Positions 9,076-17,463 of a DNA stretch of 64,000 nt are shown one piece after another. Position 1 is the stretch's first letter, and each line of letters starts with the position of its first letter. The stretch is from assembly GCF_026342035.1 (NCBI RefSeq), contig NZ_JAPENM010000002.1, forward strand, positions 310,001 through 374,000, read 5' to 3'. The notes beneath the pieces were generated by a model. It saw only the letters and a program-made list of their open reading frames with translations, searched no databases and was not told where the DNA came from. Both the position numbers and the translations under genes were made by a program. The DNA comes from Aldersonia sp. NBC_00410. GTDB taxonomy: Bacteria > Actinomycetota > Actinomycetes > Mycobacteriales > Mycobacteriaceae.

Positions 9076-11075
9076 TTCCGGTCGGACTCTTCGGTGTAAC
9101 CGCGCCGGATCGACCCCGGTGCGGTGCTGTCCCAGTGGGCTCGTTTTGCATGCTCGGAGGAGTTCAGCTGCCACGGCACGCTCGTCACCATCACGCCGGG
9201 CTCGAACAGCAGCCGCCCTTTGAGTCGCAGCGCACTCTGGTTGTGCAGCACCTGTTCCCACCAGTGCCCCACCACATACTCGGGAATGAACACGGTGATG
9301 ACGTCGCGCGGCGCGTCGCGGCGCAACCGCTTTACGTAATCGAGCACCGGCTTGGTGATCTCGCGGTAGGGCGACTCGATCACCTTCAACGGCACCATGA
9401 CGTCACTGCGCTCCCACTCGCGCACCAGCGCTCGCGTGTCGGGCTCGTCGACGTTGACGGTGATCGCCTCCAGCGTGTCCGGGCGGGTCGCGCGCGCGTA
9501 GGCCAGTGCCCGTTTGGTGGGCATGTGCAGCTTCGACACCAGCACGATCGAGTGGGTGCGGCTGGGCAGCACACCTTCCCACTCCTGTTCCTCGAGTTCC
9601 CGACTGACCGCATCGTAATGCCTGCGGATCAACGTCATGATTCCGAAAATCACCGCCATCGTGACGATCGCGATCCACGCCCCGGCAAGGAACTTCGTGA
9701 TCAGCACAATGATCAGTACGGTCGCGCACATCACCAGCCCGACGGCGTTGATCACGCGCGAACGCTTCATATGCGCCCGCGCCTCGGGGTCGGTCTCGGT
9801 CTTCAGATGCCGTGTCCAGTGCCGGATCATGCCGGTCTGGCTGAGCACGAACGACACGAACACGCCGACGATGTAGAGCTGGATCAGCTTGGTCACCTCG
9901 GCGCCGAAAAACACCACGAAGGCGATGGCGGCACCGGACAGGAACAGAATGCCGTTGCTGAATGCCAGTCGGTCGCCGCGGGTGTGCAGTTGGCGCGGCA
10001 GATAGCGGTCCTGCGCGAGCACCGAGCCGAGCACCGGAAAGCCGTTGTACGCGGTATTGGCCGCCAGGATGAGGATCAGTGCGGTGACAATGGTGATGAA
10101 GTAAAAGGCGGGCGGGAAGCCGGAGAAGACGGCCTCGGCGATCTGCGCGATCAGCGTCTTCTGGTGGTAACCCTCCGGCGCGTTGACCAACTGTGTCTCG
10201 GGATCCTCCGCGATGACCACCCCGATCTTCTTGGCCAGCACGATGATCCCCATCAGGAGCACGATCGCGATCCCGCCGAGCAGCAGCAGCGTCGTCGCGG
10301 CGTTGCGCGACTTCGGTTTGCGGAATGCCGGTACACCGTTGCTGATTGCCTCGACGCCGGTGAGCGCCGCACAGCCGGAGGAGAACGCGCGGGCGATGAG
10401 GAACACGAACGCCAGTCCGTACAGATGATCCTGCTCCGCCTGCAGATCGAGACCGGCCGATTCGGCCTGGACGTCGGACCCGAGGACGAACACGTCGAAC
10501 AGGCCCCAGACCAGCATCCCCAACGTGCCGAAGATGAAGGCGTAGGTGGGGATCGCGAACGCCGCCCCCGACTCCCGGATACCCCGCAAGTTTATCGCGC
10601 TCAGCAGCACGATCGCCGCGACCGCAAACAGCACCTTGTGGTGCGCAACAAAGGGGATGGCCGAGCCGATATTGGACGCGGCCGACGAGATCGAGACCGC
10701 CACGGTCAGCACGTAGTCGACGAGCAACGCGCTGCCGACAGTGAGACCGGCCTTCGGTCCGAGATTCGTCGTCGCGACCTCGTAGTCGCCACCGCCGGAC
10801 GGGTAGGCGTGGACGTTCTGCCGGTAGCTCGCCACGACGACTGCCATCACGAAGCACACCGCGAGACCGATCCACGGGGTGTACATGTACGCCGACAACC
10901 CGGCGACGGACAAAACCAGAAAGATCTCCTCCGGCGCGTACGCGACCGACGACATGGCGTCGGATGCGAACACGGGCAGGGCGATCCGCTTCGGCAGCAG
11001 GGTGTGGCCCAACGTATCGCTGCGGAAGGGCCGGCCCAGCAGCAACCGCTTGGTCGCGGTGGTTACCTTGGACAC
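9072..11075 (-). CDS. APC-superfamily permease with C-terminal cytosolic domain (Rv2690c-like)
   Basis: The 667-residue protein has about 12 membrane segments (residues 35-480) with AYPSGGGDYEVATTNLGP, SSAASNIGSAIPF and AFSSGCAALTGVEAISNGVPAFR. A roughly 180-residue soluble tail follows (HSIVLVSKLHMPTKRALAYAR, VITVFIPEYVVGHWWEQ). It belongs to the amino-acid/polyamine/organocation superfamily; the neighbouring divergent trkA pair hints at cation transport, but the substrate is unproven. I place the start at GTG 11073-11075 because the product then begins VSKVTTATKRLLLGRPFRS as in mycobacteria and a -10-like TACGCT lies six bases upstream. The frame stays open beyond that over the trkA region, which is not credible coding. 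Confidence 0.92.
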   Translation of the reverse strand: MSKVTTATKRLLLGRPFRSDTLGHTLLPKRIALPVFASDAMSSVAYAPEEIFLVLSVAGLSAYMYTPWIGLAVCFVMAVVVASYRQNVHAYPSGGGDYEVATTNLGPKAGLTVGSALLVDYVLTVAVSISSAASNIGSAIPFVAHHKVLFAVAAIVLLSAINLRGIRESGAAFAIPTYAFIFGTLGMLVWGLFDVFVLGSDVQAESAGLDLQAEQDHLYGLAFVFLIARAFSSGCAALTGVEAISNGVPAFRKPKSRNAATTLLLLGGIAIVLLMGIIVLAKKIGVVIAEDPETQLVNAPEGYHQKTLIAQIAEAVFSGFPPAFYFITIVTALILILAANTAYNGFPVLGSVLAQDRYLPRQLHTRGDRLAFSNGILFLSGAAIAFVVFFGAEVTKLIQLYIVGVFVSFVLSQTGMIRHWTRHLKTETDPEARAHMKRSRVINAVGLVMCATVLIIVLITKFLAGAWIAIVTMAVIFGIMTLIRRHYDAVSRELEEQEWEGVLPSRTHSIVLVSKLHMPTKRALAYARATRPDTLEAITVNVDEPDTRALVREWERSDVMVPLKVIESPYREITKPVLDYVKRLRRDAPRDVITVFIPEYVVGHWWEQVLHNQSALRLKGRLLFEPGVMVTSVPWQLNSSEHAKRAHWDSTAPGSIRRGYTEESDRK

Positions 11076-11087
11076 CGCCAAAGCGTA
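11076..11087 (-). promoter_or_regulatory. -10 hexamer of a putative leaderless APC permease transcript
   Basis: On the minus strand TACGCT (11082-11087) is separated by six bases from the GTG at 11073-11075, with no Shine-Dalgarno. This supports the chosen start. Confidence 0.5.
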
Positions 11088-11231
11088 TGCCGCTGCCCTC
11101 TGGCGCGGAGCATCAGCCGTGTCGAAGGAAGATTTCACCCACCGTCTCGACGGCGCACCGATCCGGAGCGCTACCGTTGCGTCGCGTGGTGAACTTGCCG
11201 GGCAGCATCCATCGACGATCGGGGTAGCAGG

Positions 11232-11894
11232 TTGTACGTGGTGGTCATGGGATGTGGCCGCGTGGGCTCTGCGCTCGCCGCCGCACTCACCCGGATCGGG
11301 CACGACGTGGCGATCATCGACCGCGACGAGAGCGCGTTCCAGCGTCTCGCCGCGTCCTTCGATGGCCGCAAGGTGGTCGGGATGGGCTTCGACCGCGATG
11401 TGCTGATGCGGGCGGGTATCGAACAGGCCGACGCCTTCGCCGCGGTGTCCTCGGGCGACAACTCCAACATCATTTCTGCGCGCCTGGCCCGGGAGAATTT
11501 CGGGGTGGAACGCGTCGTCGCCCGGATCTACGACGCCAAGCGCGCCGCGGTCTACGAGCGGCTCGGCATTCCGACTGTGGCGACGGTGCCGTGGACCACG
11601 GACCGGTTCATGCAGGCGCTGATTCAGGAAACCGATGCGACGCGGTGGCGCGATCCCTCGGGGGCGGTCGCGATCGCTCAACTCACCGTCCACGAGGATT
11701 GGTTCGGCCACACCGTCGCCGAGCTCGAGTCTGCCACCGGGGTGCGGGTGGCGTTCCTGCTGCGCTACGGAGAGGGACTGCTCCCCGAACACAAGACGGT
11801 CATCCAGGACGGCGACACGGTCTACGTCGCTGCTCTCTCGGGCACGATCGGCGAAGCCGCCGCCGTGGTCGGCAACCCACCGATCGAGAGCTAG
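11232..11894 (+). CDS. trkA: TrkA-family potassium-channel regulatory protein (CeoB-like)
   Basis: The 220-residue protein has an N-terminal Rossmann RCK-N domain with the NAD-binding MGCGRVGSALAAALTRIGHDVAIIDRD and a C-terminal RCK-C domain (about 140-220). It is the orthologue of Rv2691. Such proteins gate K+ uptake in response to nucleotides. The start is TTG at 11232, with GGGG eight bases upstream, which places the Rossmann glycine motif at the expected distance. It is divergent from the APC permease and is followed nine bases later by a second trkA, as in M. tuberculosis (ceoB-ceoC). No Trk/Ktr membrane subunit lies nearby. Confidence 0.92.
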   Translation: MYVVVMGCGRVGSALAAALTRIGHDVAIIDRDESAFQRLAASFDGRKVVGMGFDRDVLMRAGIEQADAFAAVSSGDNSNIISARLARENFGVERVVARIYDAKRAAVYERLGIPTVATVPWTTDRFMQALIQETDATRWRDPSGAVAIAQLTVHEDWFGHTVAELESATGVRVAFLLRYGEGLLPEHKTVIQDGDTVYVAALSGTIGEAAAVVGNPPIES

Positions 11895-11902
11895 GTGAGT
11901 AG

Positions 11903-12568
11903 ATGAGAGTCGCAATCGCCGGAGCCGGCGCGGTCGGCCGATCGATCGCCCGCGAGCTGCTGCGCAACGACCACGAGGTGATGTTGATCGAGCGCCAACT
12001 CGGCCACGTCGATGTCGCCGCGGTTCCCCAGGCCATCTGGGTGCACGGCGACGCCTGCGAGCTCAGCCTGCTCGAGACCGCGCGCCTGGAAACCTACGAG
12101 GTCGTCATTGCCGCAACCGGCGACGACAAGGCGAATCTGGTGCTCAGCCTGCTCGGCAAGACCGAGTTCGGCGTCCGGCGCGTGGTGGCGCGGGTGAACG
12201 ATCCGCGCAACGAATGGCTCTTCGACGAGTCGTGGGGTGTCGATGTCGCGGTGTCCACGCCGCGAATTCTCGCCTCGTTGGTCGAGGAGGCCGTGACGGT
12301 GGGCGACGTCGTACAGCTGATGACGCTGCGGAAGGGCCAGGCGAACCTGGTGGAAATCACCCTGCCCGACGACACCGCCCTGGCGGGCAAGCCGGTGCGC
12401 AAGGTGAAGCTTCCCCGTGACGCCGCGCTGGTGACGATCCTGCGCGGCGGACGGGTCATCGTCCCGCAGCCGGACGACCCGATCGAGGGCGGGGACGAAC
12501 TGCTGTTCGTCGCGTCGGTCGAGGTGGAGGACGAACTGCGCGAGATCTTCGGCCTGATGACGAACTGA
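11903..12568 (+). CDS. trkA: TrkA-family potassium-channel regulatory protein (CeoC-like)
   Basis: This is the second TrkA-type protein of the pair, 221 residues. Residues 1-125 form the RCK-N Rossmann domain (MRVAIAGAGAVGRSIARELLRNDHEVMLIE), and the remainder is the RCK-C effector domain (GKPVRKVKLPRDAALVTILRGG). It corresponds to Rv2692. The ATG is eight bases downstream of the stop of the first trkA, with GGTGAG just before it, so the two are cotranscribed and probably form a hetero-octameric ring on a K+ transporter encoded elsewhere. It ends convergently, seven bases from the ECF sigma factor gene. Confidence 0.92.
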   Translation: MRVAIAGAGAVGRSIARELLRNDHEVMLIERQLGHVDVAAVPQAIWVHGDACELSLLETARLETYEVVIAATGDDKANLVLSLLGKTEFGVRRVVARVNDPRNEWLFDESWGVDVAVSTPRILASLVEEAVTVGDVVQLMTLRKGQANLVEITLPDDTALAGKPVRKVKLPRDAALVTILRGGRVIVPQPDDPIEGGDELLFVASVEVEDELREIFGLMTN

Positions 12569-12575
12569 CGCCGAC

Positions 12576-13172
12576 TCAGGCGCAGACGAGTTCGCGTACA
12601 ACGGGTTTACGGCCGAGCTCGGCGCGCAGCCGGTTCAGGGCCCGATGTTGCATCACGCGCACGACCCCGGCGCTGGTGCCGATCGCCTCGGCGGTCTCGG
12701 CAGCGGACCAGCCGAGCACGATCCGCATCATGAGCACTTCCCGATGGTTGGGCGCGAGCACCTTCATCAGTTCGCCGGTGGCGAGACTGCGCTCCGAATG
12801 CAACGCCAGCTCTTCGGGGCCCGGCTCGACGGATTCACGCTCGGGCACGTCATCGACGATGCAGAGCGGATGGATCCGGCTGCGCCTGCGCGCATCGGCA
12901 ATCTTGTTCGCCGCGATGCCGTAGACGAACGCGAGGAACGACCGGCCCCGGTCCTGGTAGCGCGGAATCGCCGCCACGGCGGCCATACAGATTTCCTGCG
13001 CGACGTCGTCGGCGGTGACATGCAGATCGTCGCGGTTGCGCAGTCGCGACGCGCAGTGGCGCACCATCAGCGGGTGCACGAGGCGAACGATCTGCGTGAC
13101 CGCCTCCTCGTCGCCGGCTACGGCTCGAACGACGAGATCGTCGAGTGCCTTGACCATCTCGGGATCAGCCAT
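12576..13172 (-). CDS. ECF sigma factor, SigD-like
   Basis: The 198-residue protein has sigma region 2 (DDVAQEICMAAVAAIPRYQDRGRSFLAFVYGIAANKIADARR) and region 4 ([48 protein letters not shown]). The ADDVAQEVC, RYRDRGRPFLAFLYGIA and AVRVAQHRAL-like patterns match mycobacterial SigD rather than SigE, SigH or SigM. The ATG has AGGAAGG nine bases upstream. It lies between trkA and the DUF3159 gene, whereas in M. tuberculosis sigD is elsewhere (Rv3414c). No anti-sigma gene adjoins it, so how it is held inactive cannot be read here. Confidence 0.9.
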   Translation of the reverse strand: MADPEMVKALDDLVVRAVAGDEEAVTQIVRLVHPLMVRHCASRLRNRDDLHVTADDVAQEICMAAVAAIPRYQDRGRSFLAFVYGIAANKIADARRRSRIHPLCIVDDVPERESVEPGPEELALHSERSLATGELMKVLAPNHREVLMMRIVLGWSAAETAEAIGTSAGVVRVMQHRALNRLRAELGRKPVVRELVCA

Positions 13173-13296
13173 CGGTGCGGTCCTTCCTGGATTCGATCGA
13201 GTCCATTCGATCGTCCGGCGAACCGCGGCCGGCTACTAGGAACCCCAGGGATGGTTCGACCCCACCCCCGCACGCGCGTTGGGGTGAGCGAAAAGG

Positions 13297-14076
13297 TCAG
13301 TGCTGCTTGCGATCGGGCTTCGGCGACTCGTCGGCCGGTTGCACCGTGCCGGGACCGACGGAGTCGGGGCCCACCGAGTCCGGGTCCAGCGAGTCTGGGC
13401 CCACCGAGTCTGGGCCCAGGGCCGCGGTCACGGCCAACGCCTCCTCCTCGGCAAGCATCCGGTCACTTCGCCGTGCCGCCCAGATCGTCAGCAGGACGGC
13501 GAGCGCCGCCAACGGCCAGCCCATCGCAATCCGGGAGAACGCCAGGAAACCGGTGTGGTCACTGTCGTAGAGCCACGACTGCACGAGGTACCGCGCACCG
13601 AACACCAGCGCCCAGCCTGCGGTGGCGATGTCGTAGGCGCGCACCGCACTCCGGTTGCGCCGCCACGCGGTGCCGAGTCCGTTCAACATGCCCCACGCGA
13701 CGCCGACGAGGGGCCACCTGACCACGATGGACACCAGGAATACCGCACAATAGGCGAGGCTCGTGTAGATCCCGAAAAGGAAGTAGCCCTTGGCATCTCC
13801 GGTGCGATGGGCGATGAACGCACACACTCCGACGCCGAGAAAACCGGATATCGCCGGTTGGATCGGTTCGTGGCGCACCAAGCGCAGCACGAGAATGATT
13901 CCGGCGGAGCCGAGCGCCGCCCAGATCGCGGCGGTCAGGCCGAAGATCGCATTGATCGGAACGAAGACGAGAACCGGAACGGTCGAATAGATCAGGCCGC
14001 TGACCCCGCCGAGCTGCTCGAGGAGGGTCTGGGGTCGTTCCGGATCGGATTCGTCCGCCGGCTGCCTGTCGGTCAC
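13297..14076 (-). CDS. DUF3159 membrane protein (Rv2693c-like)
   Basis: The 259-residue membrane protein has about six hydrophobic segments (GGVSGLIYSTVPVLVFVPIN, GSAGIILVLRLV, ISGFLGVGVCAFIAHRTG and others). DUF3159 proteins are conserved beside dut and trkA in mycolic-acid actinobacteria; their function is unknown. The start is GTG at 14074-14076, giving VTDRQPADESDPERPQTLLEQLGG; a -10-like CACGCT lies six bases upstream, which suits a leaderless start. The C-terminal tail is odd: about five GPDSV-like pentapeptides encoded by a 15-bp tandem repeat (13351-13425), ending in a charged PKPDRKQH. It is followed 72 bases upstream by the OB-fold gene on the same strand. Confidence 0.88.
   Translation of the reverse strand: MTDRQPADESDPERPQTLLEQLGGVSGLIYSTVPVLVFVPINAIFGLTAAIWAALGSAGIILVLRLVRHEPIQPAISGFLGVGVCAFIAHRTGDAKGYFLFGIYTSLAYCAVFLVSIVVRWPLVGVAWGMLNGLGTAWRRNRSAVRAYDIATAGWALVFGARYLVQSWLYDSDHTGFLAFSRIAMGWPLAALAVLLTIWAARRSDRMLAEEEALAVTAALGPDSVGPDSLDPDSVGPDSVGPGTVQPADESPKPDRKQH
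13351..13425 (-). repeat. 15-bp in-frame tandem repeat in the DUF3159 gene
   Basis: About five tandem 15-base units (13351-13365, 13366-13380, 13381-13395, 13396-13410, then a diverged unit) share the end GAGTC on the plus strand. In the minus-strand gene each unit encodes a GPDSV-like pentapeptide (GPDSV, GPDSL, DPDSV, GPDSV, GPGTV). The unit length keeps the frame. Confidence 0.9.
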
Positions 14077-14148
14077 CTCACGAGCGTGCCACAGCGAACG
14101 ATAGGCACGCGAAGCGCGCCGTGGTGGAGCCTGCGAAGCCAATCGAAC

Positions 14149-14526
14149 TCAGGCGTTGCCCTGCAGTTCGTAGTACGGGTTGAAAATCACCTTGGCGCCG
14201 TCGCGTTCGCCGACGCGACCACGGACCATCAGTTTGCGCCCGGGCTCGATACCCGGGATACGGCGACGACCGATCCACACCAGCGTGACCGTGTCGGTGC
14301 CGTCGAAGAACTCCGCCTGCATGCTTGCCCCGGCGGACTTCGAACATGCATCGACACTGCGAAGCCGACCAAGCATGGTCACCTCGTCGCCGCGGCTACA
14401 GTCGCACGCGTGCTGTGCGCCGGACGCCCCAGCGGTCTCGGCCATCTCCTCCGCGTCGCGCTCGGCCAGATCCTCGGTGAGCCTGCGGGTGAGCCGCCGG
14501 AAATATCCTGTGGCTGCGGTGGACAT
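14149..14526 (-). CDS. OB-fold nucleic-acid-binding protein (Rv2694c-like)
   Basis: The 125-residue protein has an N-terminal helical stretch (YFRRLTRRLTEDLAERDAEEM) and a C-terminal OB fold (about 50-125: EVTMLGRLRSVD, TVTLVWIGRRRIPGIEPGRKLMVRGRV, VIFNPYYEL). It is the orthologue of Rv2694c. The fold suggests nucleic-acid binding like RecG/tRNA-anticodon OB domains, but no activity is known. The ATG at 14524-14526 has AGGAG eight bases upstream and gives MSTAATGYFRRL; an upstream in-frame start would add 13 residues with no family support. Confidence 0.88.
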   Translation of the reverse strand: MSTAATGYFRRLTRRLTEDLAERDAEEMAETAGASGAQHACDCSRGDEVTMLGRLRSVDACSKSAGASMQAEFFDGTDTVTLVWIGRRRIPGIEPGRKLMVRGRVGERDGAKVIFNPYYELQGNA

Positions 14527-14647
14527 CGCGACTCCTGGAAATCTGTGGCGCGTCGGCGGTGCCACGTGTATAGGAAGCTTCGTTCGCCACTGTAGACCGA
14601 TCTAGGACGGGTGACCACTCGGGTATTGCGGCGCATCCCACGGCGGG

Positions 14648-14659
14648 CACAATCGCTGC
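14648..14659 (+). promoter_or_regulatory. -10 hexamer of a putative leaderless Rv2695-like transcript
   Basis: CACAAT (14648-14653) is followed by six bases and the ATG at 14660, with no Shine-Dalgarno. The A at position 2 and T at position 6 match the TANNNT consensus. Confidence 0.5.
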
Positions 14660-15388
14660 ATGCAGTCCTCGAGCGGGCCTACCGTGGCCGTTGTTTTGCC
14701 TGGTAGCGGCTCCGACGCCGATTTCGTCCTGCGCGCGTTCGAGCCCGCTTTCGCTGTGCTGGATATCACAACGATCGCGGTCGAGCCGGACCCACTGCAG
14801 GTGGTGGGCAGTTACCTCGCCGCGCTCGACGACGCGGCCGATCGGCACGGCGCAATCGTCGCCGCCGGGATCTCGATCGGTGCAGCCGTCGCCCTCGAAT
14901 GGGCCGCGCGCCGACCGGCTGCGGCGGCCGCCGTTCTCGCCACCATGCCCGCCTGGACCGGGGCGCCGGACACCGCGCCCGCCGCGCACAGCGCGCGCTT
15001 CACCGCGCAGCGGTTACGCGCCGACGGACTGGACGCGGTCACCGAGCAGATGCGCGCAAGCAGCCCACCCTGGCTCGCCGAAGCACTCGCCCGGTCCTGG
15101 GCGCAGCACTGGCCGCACCTTGCTCGGGCACTCGACGAGGCCGCCGATTACACGGCACCCGACGCACCCCAACTGGCCCGTATCGACACACCGGTCGGCG
15201 TGGTCGGCGTAGTGGACGATGCGGTGCATCCCTTCGAGGTCGCCTGGCAGTGGGCGGCGCTGCTCCCGAATGCGGCTCTCGCCAAGGTCACGCTCGACGA
15301 GGTCGGCGCCGATCCCGCCACCCTCGGCCGGGCCGGAATTGCCGCGCTCACCGAACTCGGCTGGTCACACCTCGGCCCTTCGGACTGA
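14660..15388 (+). CDS. Alpha/beta-hydrolase-fold protein (Rv2695-like)
   Basis: The 242-residue protein has an alpha/beta hydrolase layout: VAVVLPGSGSD near the oxyanion position, and the nucleophile elbow GISIGAAVALEWAARRP (Ser in G-I-S-I-G, about residue 77). TPVGVVGVVDDAVHPFEVA near residue 180 supplies the Asp/His region. Substrate and role are unknown. It corresponds by position to Rv2695, between the OB-fold protein (divergent) and the DUF3710 gene (convergent, 11 bases away). Confidence 0.83.
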   Translation: MQSSSGPTVAVVLPGSGSDADFVLRAFEPAFAVLDITTIAVEPDPLQVVGSYLAALDDAADRHGAIVAAGISIGAAVALEWAARRPAAAAAVLATMPAWTGAPDTAPAAHSARFTAQRLRADGLDAVTEQMRASSPPWLAEALARSWAQHWPHLARALDEAADYTAPDAPQLARIDTPVGVVGVVDDAVHPFEVAWQWAALLPNAALAKVTLDEVGADPATLGRAGIAALTELGWSHLGPSD

Positions 15389-15399
15389 CTGCGGCGGGA

Positions 15400-16341
15400 T
15401 CAGCGGTTCGATTCACCGGGATTTCGCCCGATCTGTTGCATCGCAGATCCGCGCCGGCGCTTCGACTTGGGTTGCCCCGAGCCGGGGGCCGATTCCCCTG
15501 CCGGGGTGTCCGCCGATTGGCCTGCAAGGGCGTTGGCCGAGGCCACCGGCGGCGGCTGTGGCGAATCCGCCTGCGAGGCGGGCGCTTCGGCAGGCACTTG
15601 CGGGGACGGGGCAGGCTGTTGGCCGGGCTGTCCCTGCGTGGCTTGCTGCGCCGCGACCTGCTGGTTGTAGGCGGCCGCGAGTTGTTCGGCGAGCTGGGTG
15701 GGCAGTACCACGGGCAGCGGCGCTCGCACCGGCAGCGGGTCGGTGCCGCGGCGCACCACCGTCTCGCGCAGCACGGCGCGCGACGCTGCGGCCAGCGGTC
15801 CGTCCGACGGGACACCCGCTCCGGGCGGCGCAGCGGCGACGAGTCGGACCATCCAGCGCGGTCCATCGACACCGACGAAACGCAGATCGGCAGCCTGGGT
15901 GGGCACGACGAGTTCGCGACCCCATTCCCCGGTCTCGATCGACACGGAAAGGTTCTGTTCGCGCATCGAATCGGCGATCTCGCCGACCACTTCGCGCCAT
16001 TGGCCACGCGACTTCGGGGCGGCGTACGCGGCGACCGTGATCCGGCCGTGCGAAGTGGTCAGATGCACTCCCTGCGGGGTGCCGTCCGGTCCCATCTCCA
16101 CCTGCAGCTGGGCGCCCTCGGGCACCGGAACCACCACGGACCCGAGATCGAGACGCTGCTCGAGTACCGCGGCGAGCTCGTCGTCCACATCCTCGATGTC
16201 GTACGGACCGATGCCCTCCGGAGCGGGCGGGTCCTGATCGTCGTCCTCGCGCTCGGCGGGTTCGGCGATGTCGGAGGGGGAGTCGCTCGCCTCGTCCTCC
16301 GCTCCGTCCCGAGCGGAACCCTTCTTGCGTCGTCCGAACAT
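15400..16341 (-). CDS. DUF3710 protein (Rv2696c-like)
   Basis: The 313-residue protein begins MFGRRKKGSARDGAEDEASD, an acidic, low-complexity N-terminus. The DUF3710 core follows (about 45-235: GPYDIEDVDDELAAVLEQRLDLGSVVVPVP, GEWGRELVVPTQAADLRFVGVDGPRWMVR). The Pro/Gln/Ala-rich tail ends in KSKRRRGSAMQQIGRNPG. Function is unknown; the family is actinobacterial and always beside dut. Its ATG lies two bases after the dut stop, so translation is probably coupled. Convergent with the hydrolase-fold gene. Confidence 0.9.
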   Translation of the reverse strand: MFGRRKKGSARDGAEDEASDSPSDIAEPAEREDDDQDPPAPEGIGPYDIEDVDDELAAVLEQRLDLGSVVVPVPEGAQLQVEMGPDGTPQGVHLTTSHGRITVAAYAAPKSRGQWREVVGEIADSMREQNLSVSIETGEWGRELVVPTQAADLRFVGVDGPRWMVRLVAAAPPGAGVPSDGPLAAASRAVLRETVVRRGTDPLPVRAPLPVVLPTQLAEQLAAAYNQQVAAQQATQGQPGQQPAPSPQVPAEAPASQADSPQPPPVASANALAGQSADTPAGESAPGSGQPKSKRRRGSAMQQIGRNPGESNR

Positions 16342-16343
16342 CG

Positions 16344-16859
16344 CTACGCCTCTTTCTCGATTTGCGGCTCGACGCCGGCCGCGGCCTCGGCGAGCAGGCT
16401 GCCGTGGCCACCGCTGGAGCCGTATCCGCCTGCTCCACGAGCGGTCTCGTCGAGCGAGGTCACCTCGACGAAGTCGACCAGTTCCACCCGCTGGACGAGC
16501 AGCTGCGCGACACGGTCGCCACGACGCAACTCGATCGATGCTCGCGGATCGTGGTTGATCAGGCACACCTTGATCTCGCCGCGGTAGCCCGCGTCGACGG
16601 TGCCTGGCGTGTTTACCACCGAGAGGCCGCACTTTGCGGCAAGGCCGGAGCGGGGATGGATCAAACCGACCGTCCCCACCGGCAGTGCGATGGCGATTCC
16701 GGTGCCGACCAGCACGCGCTCGCCGGGCTCGATAATCACGTCCTCGGTCGTGCACAAGTCCACGCCGGCATCACCGGGATGTGCCCGCCGGGGGATCTCG
16801 ATGCCGGGATCGAGGCGGAGCAGAGGTACCGGTTCGAGTCCCATCACGAGGTCCGACAT
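16344..16859 (-). CDS. dut: Deoxyuridine 5'-triphosphate nucleotidohydrolase
   Basis: dUTPase hydrolyses dUTP to dUMP and pyrophosphate, keeping uracil out of DNA and feeding dTMP synthesis. The 171-residue protein shows the trimeric dUTPase motifs: [58 protein letters not shown] and C-terminal [13 protein letters not shown]. The start is ATG 16857-16859. It is followed directly by the DUF3710 gene and is divergent from the DUF3093 gene 33 bases away. Confidence 0.97.
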   Translation of the reverse strand: MSDLVMGLEPVPLLRLDPGIEIPRRAHPGDAGVDLCTTEDVIIEPGERVLVGTGIAIALPVGTVGLIHPRSGLAAKCGLSVVNTPGTVDAGYRGEIKVCLINHDPRASIELRRGDRVAQLLVQRVELVDFVEVTSLDETARGAGGYGSSGGHGSLLAEAAAGVEPQIEKEA

Positions 16860-16880
16860 TACGCGCAGCTGCCCCTTCTC

Positions 16881-16892
16881 TAGGCTTGGTCC
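16881..16892 (+). promoter_or_regulatory. -10 hexamer of a putative leaderless DUF3093 transcript
   Basis: TAGGCT (16881-16886) is followed by six bases and the GTG at 16893, with no Shine-Dalgarno. It sits in the 33-base gap between the divergent dut and DUF3093 genes. Confidence 0.6.
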
Positions 16893-17408
16893 GTGCCAGA
16901 ACGATCGAGTCCGACGCCGGTTGACGCTGACGGCACCGGCGCAGTCCGCTATTCCGAGCGTCTGTGGGTACCGCTGTGGTGGTGGCCAATTGCGTTCGGC
17001 ATCACAGCATTGCTCGCCGCGGAAATCGACATGGGCGTGCGCGCAGTACCGGGTTGGCTGCCGTATCTGCTGCTGGCGCCGGTGCCGATCTGGGTCCTGA
17101 TGTGGTTGAGCCGGTTGCGGGTGGAGGTTGTTATCCCCCGCGACGCGGTCGCCGAGCTGATGGTCGGGCGCGCGCACCTTCCGGTGGATGTGATCGCCCG
17201 CGCGGCCGGGGTGCCCGGGAGCGCCAAGAGCGCGGCACTCGGCAGGCAGCTCGACCCGGCCGCGTACGTGCAACACCGCGCGTGGATTCGGCAGATGATT
17301 CTGGTGGTTCTCGATGATCCGGACGATCCAACGCCGTATTGGCTGGTGAGTACACGACGCCCGGATCGGCTGCTCGCGGCGCTGAACGACGCCGGCGCAG
17401 CCCACTGA
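16893..17408 (+). CDS. DUF3093 membrane protein (Rv2698-like)
   Basis: The 171-residue protein has two adjacent membrane segments near residues 28-72 ([38 protein letters not shown]). A cytosolic domain follows with the DUF3093 landmarks [44 protein letters not shown]. Function is unknown. It corresponds to Rv2698 and is divergent from dut. The GTG start is supported by a -10-like TAGGCT six bases upstream. Confidence 0.9.
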   Translation: MPERSSPTPVDADGTGAVRYSERLWVPLWWWPIAFGITALLAAEIDMGVRAVPGWLPYLLLAPVPIWVLMWLSRLRVEVVIPRDAVAELMVGRAHLPVDVIARAAGVPGSAKSAALGRQLDPAAYVQHRAWIRQMILVVLDDPDDPTPYWLVSTRRPDRLLAALNDAGAAH

Positions 17409-17463
17409 TCACGGATCGGTCCTTCCCGGATCGACGCCGGCCCGGAGCCGAATGCCGATCCGA

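Noticed and set aside
6353-9151. 932-residue minus-strand open frame over the ABC permease and trmA-like gene
   Set aside because: It is antisense to the clearly homologous ABC genes and out of frame with trmA; the translation is His/Arg/Gly-rich with no domain motif, a normal artefact of high-GC DNA.
8946-11192. 748-residue plus-strand open frame over the APC permease
   Set aside because: Antisense to the permease; His/Gln/Asp/Arg-rich composition and no family signature.
16828-16845. tRNA-like T-loop sequence GGTTCGAGTCC
   Set aside because: It lies within the dut coding sequence on the opposite strand and no cloverleaf can be formed around it.
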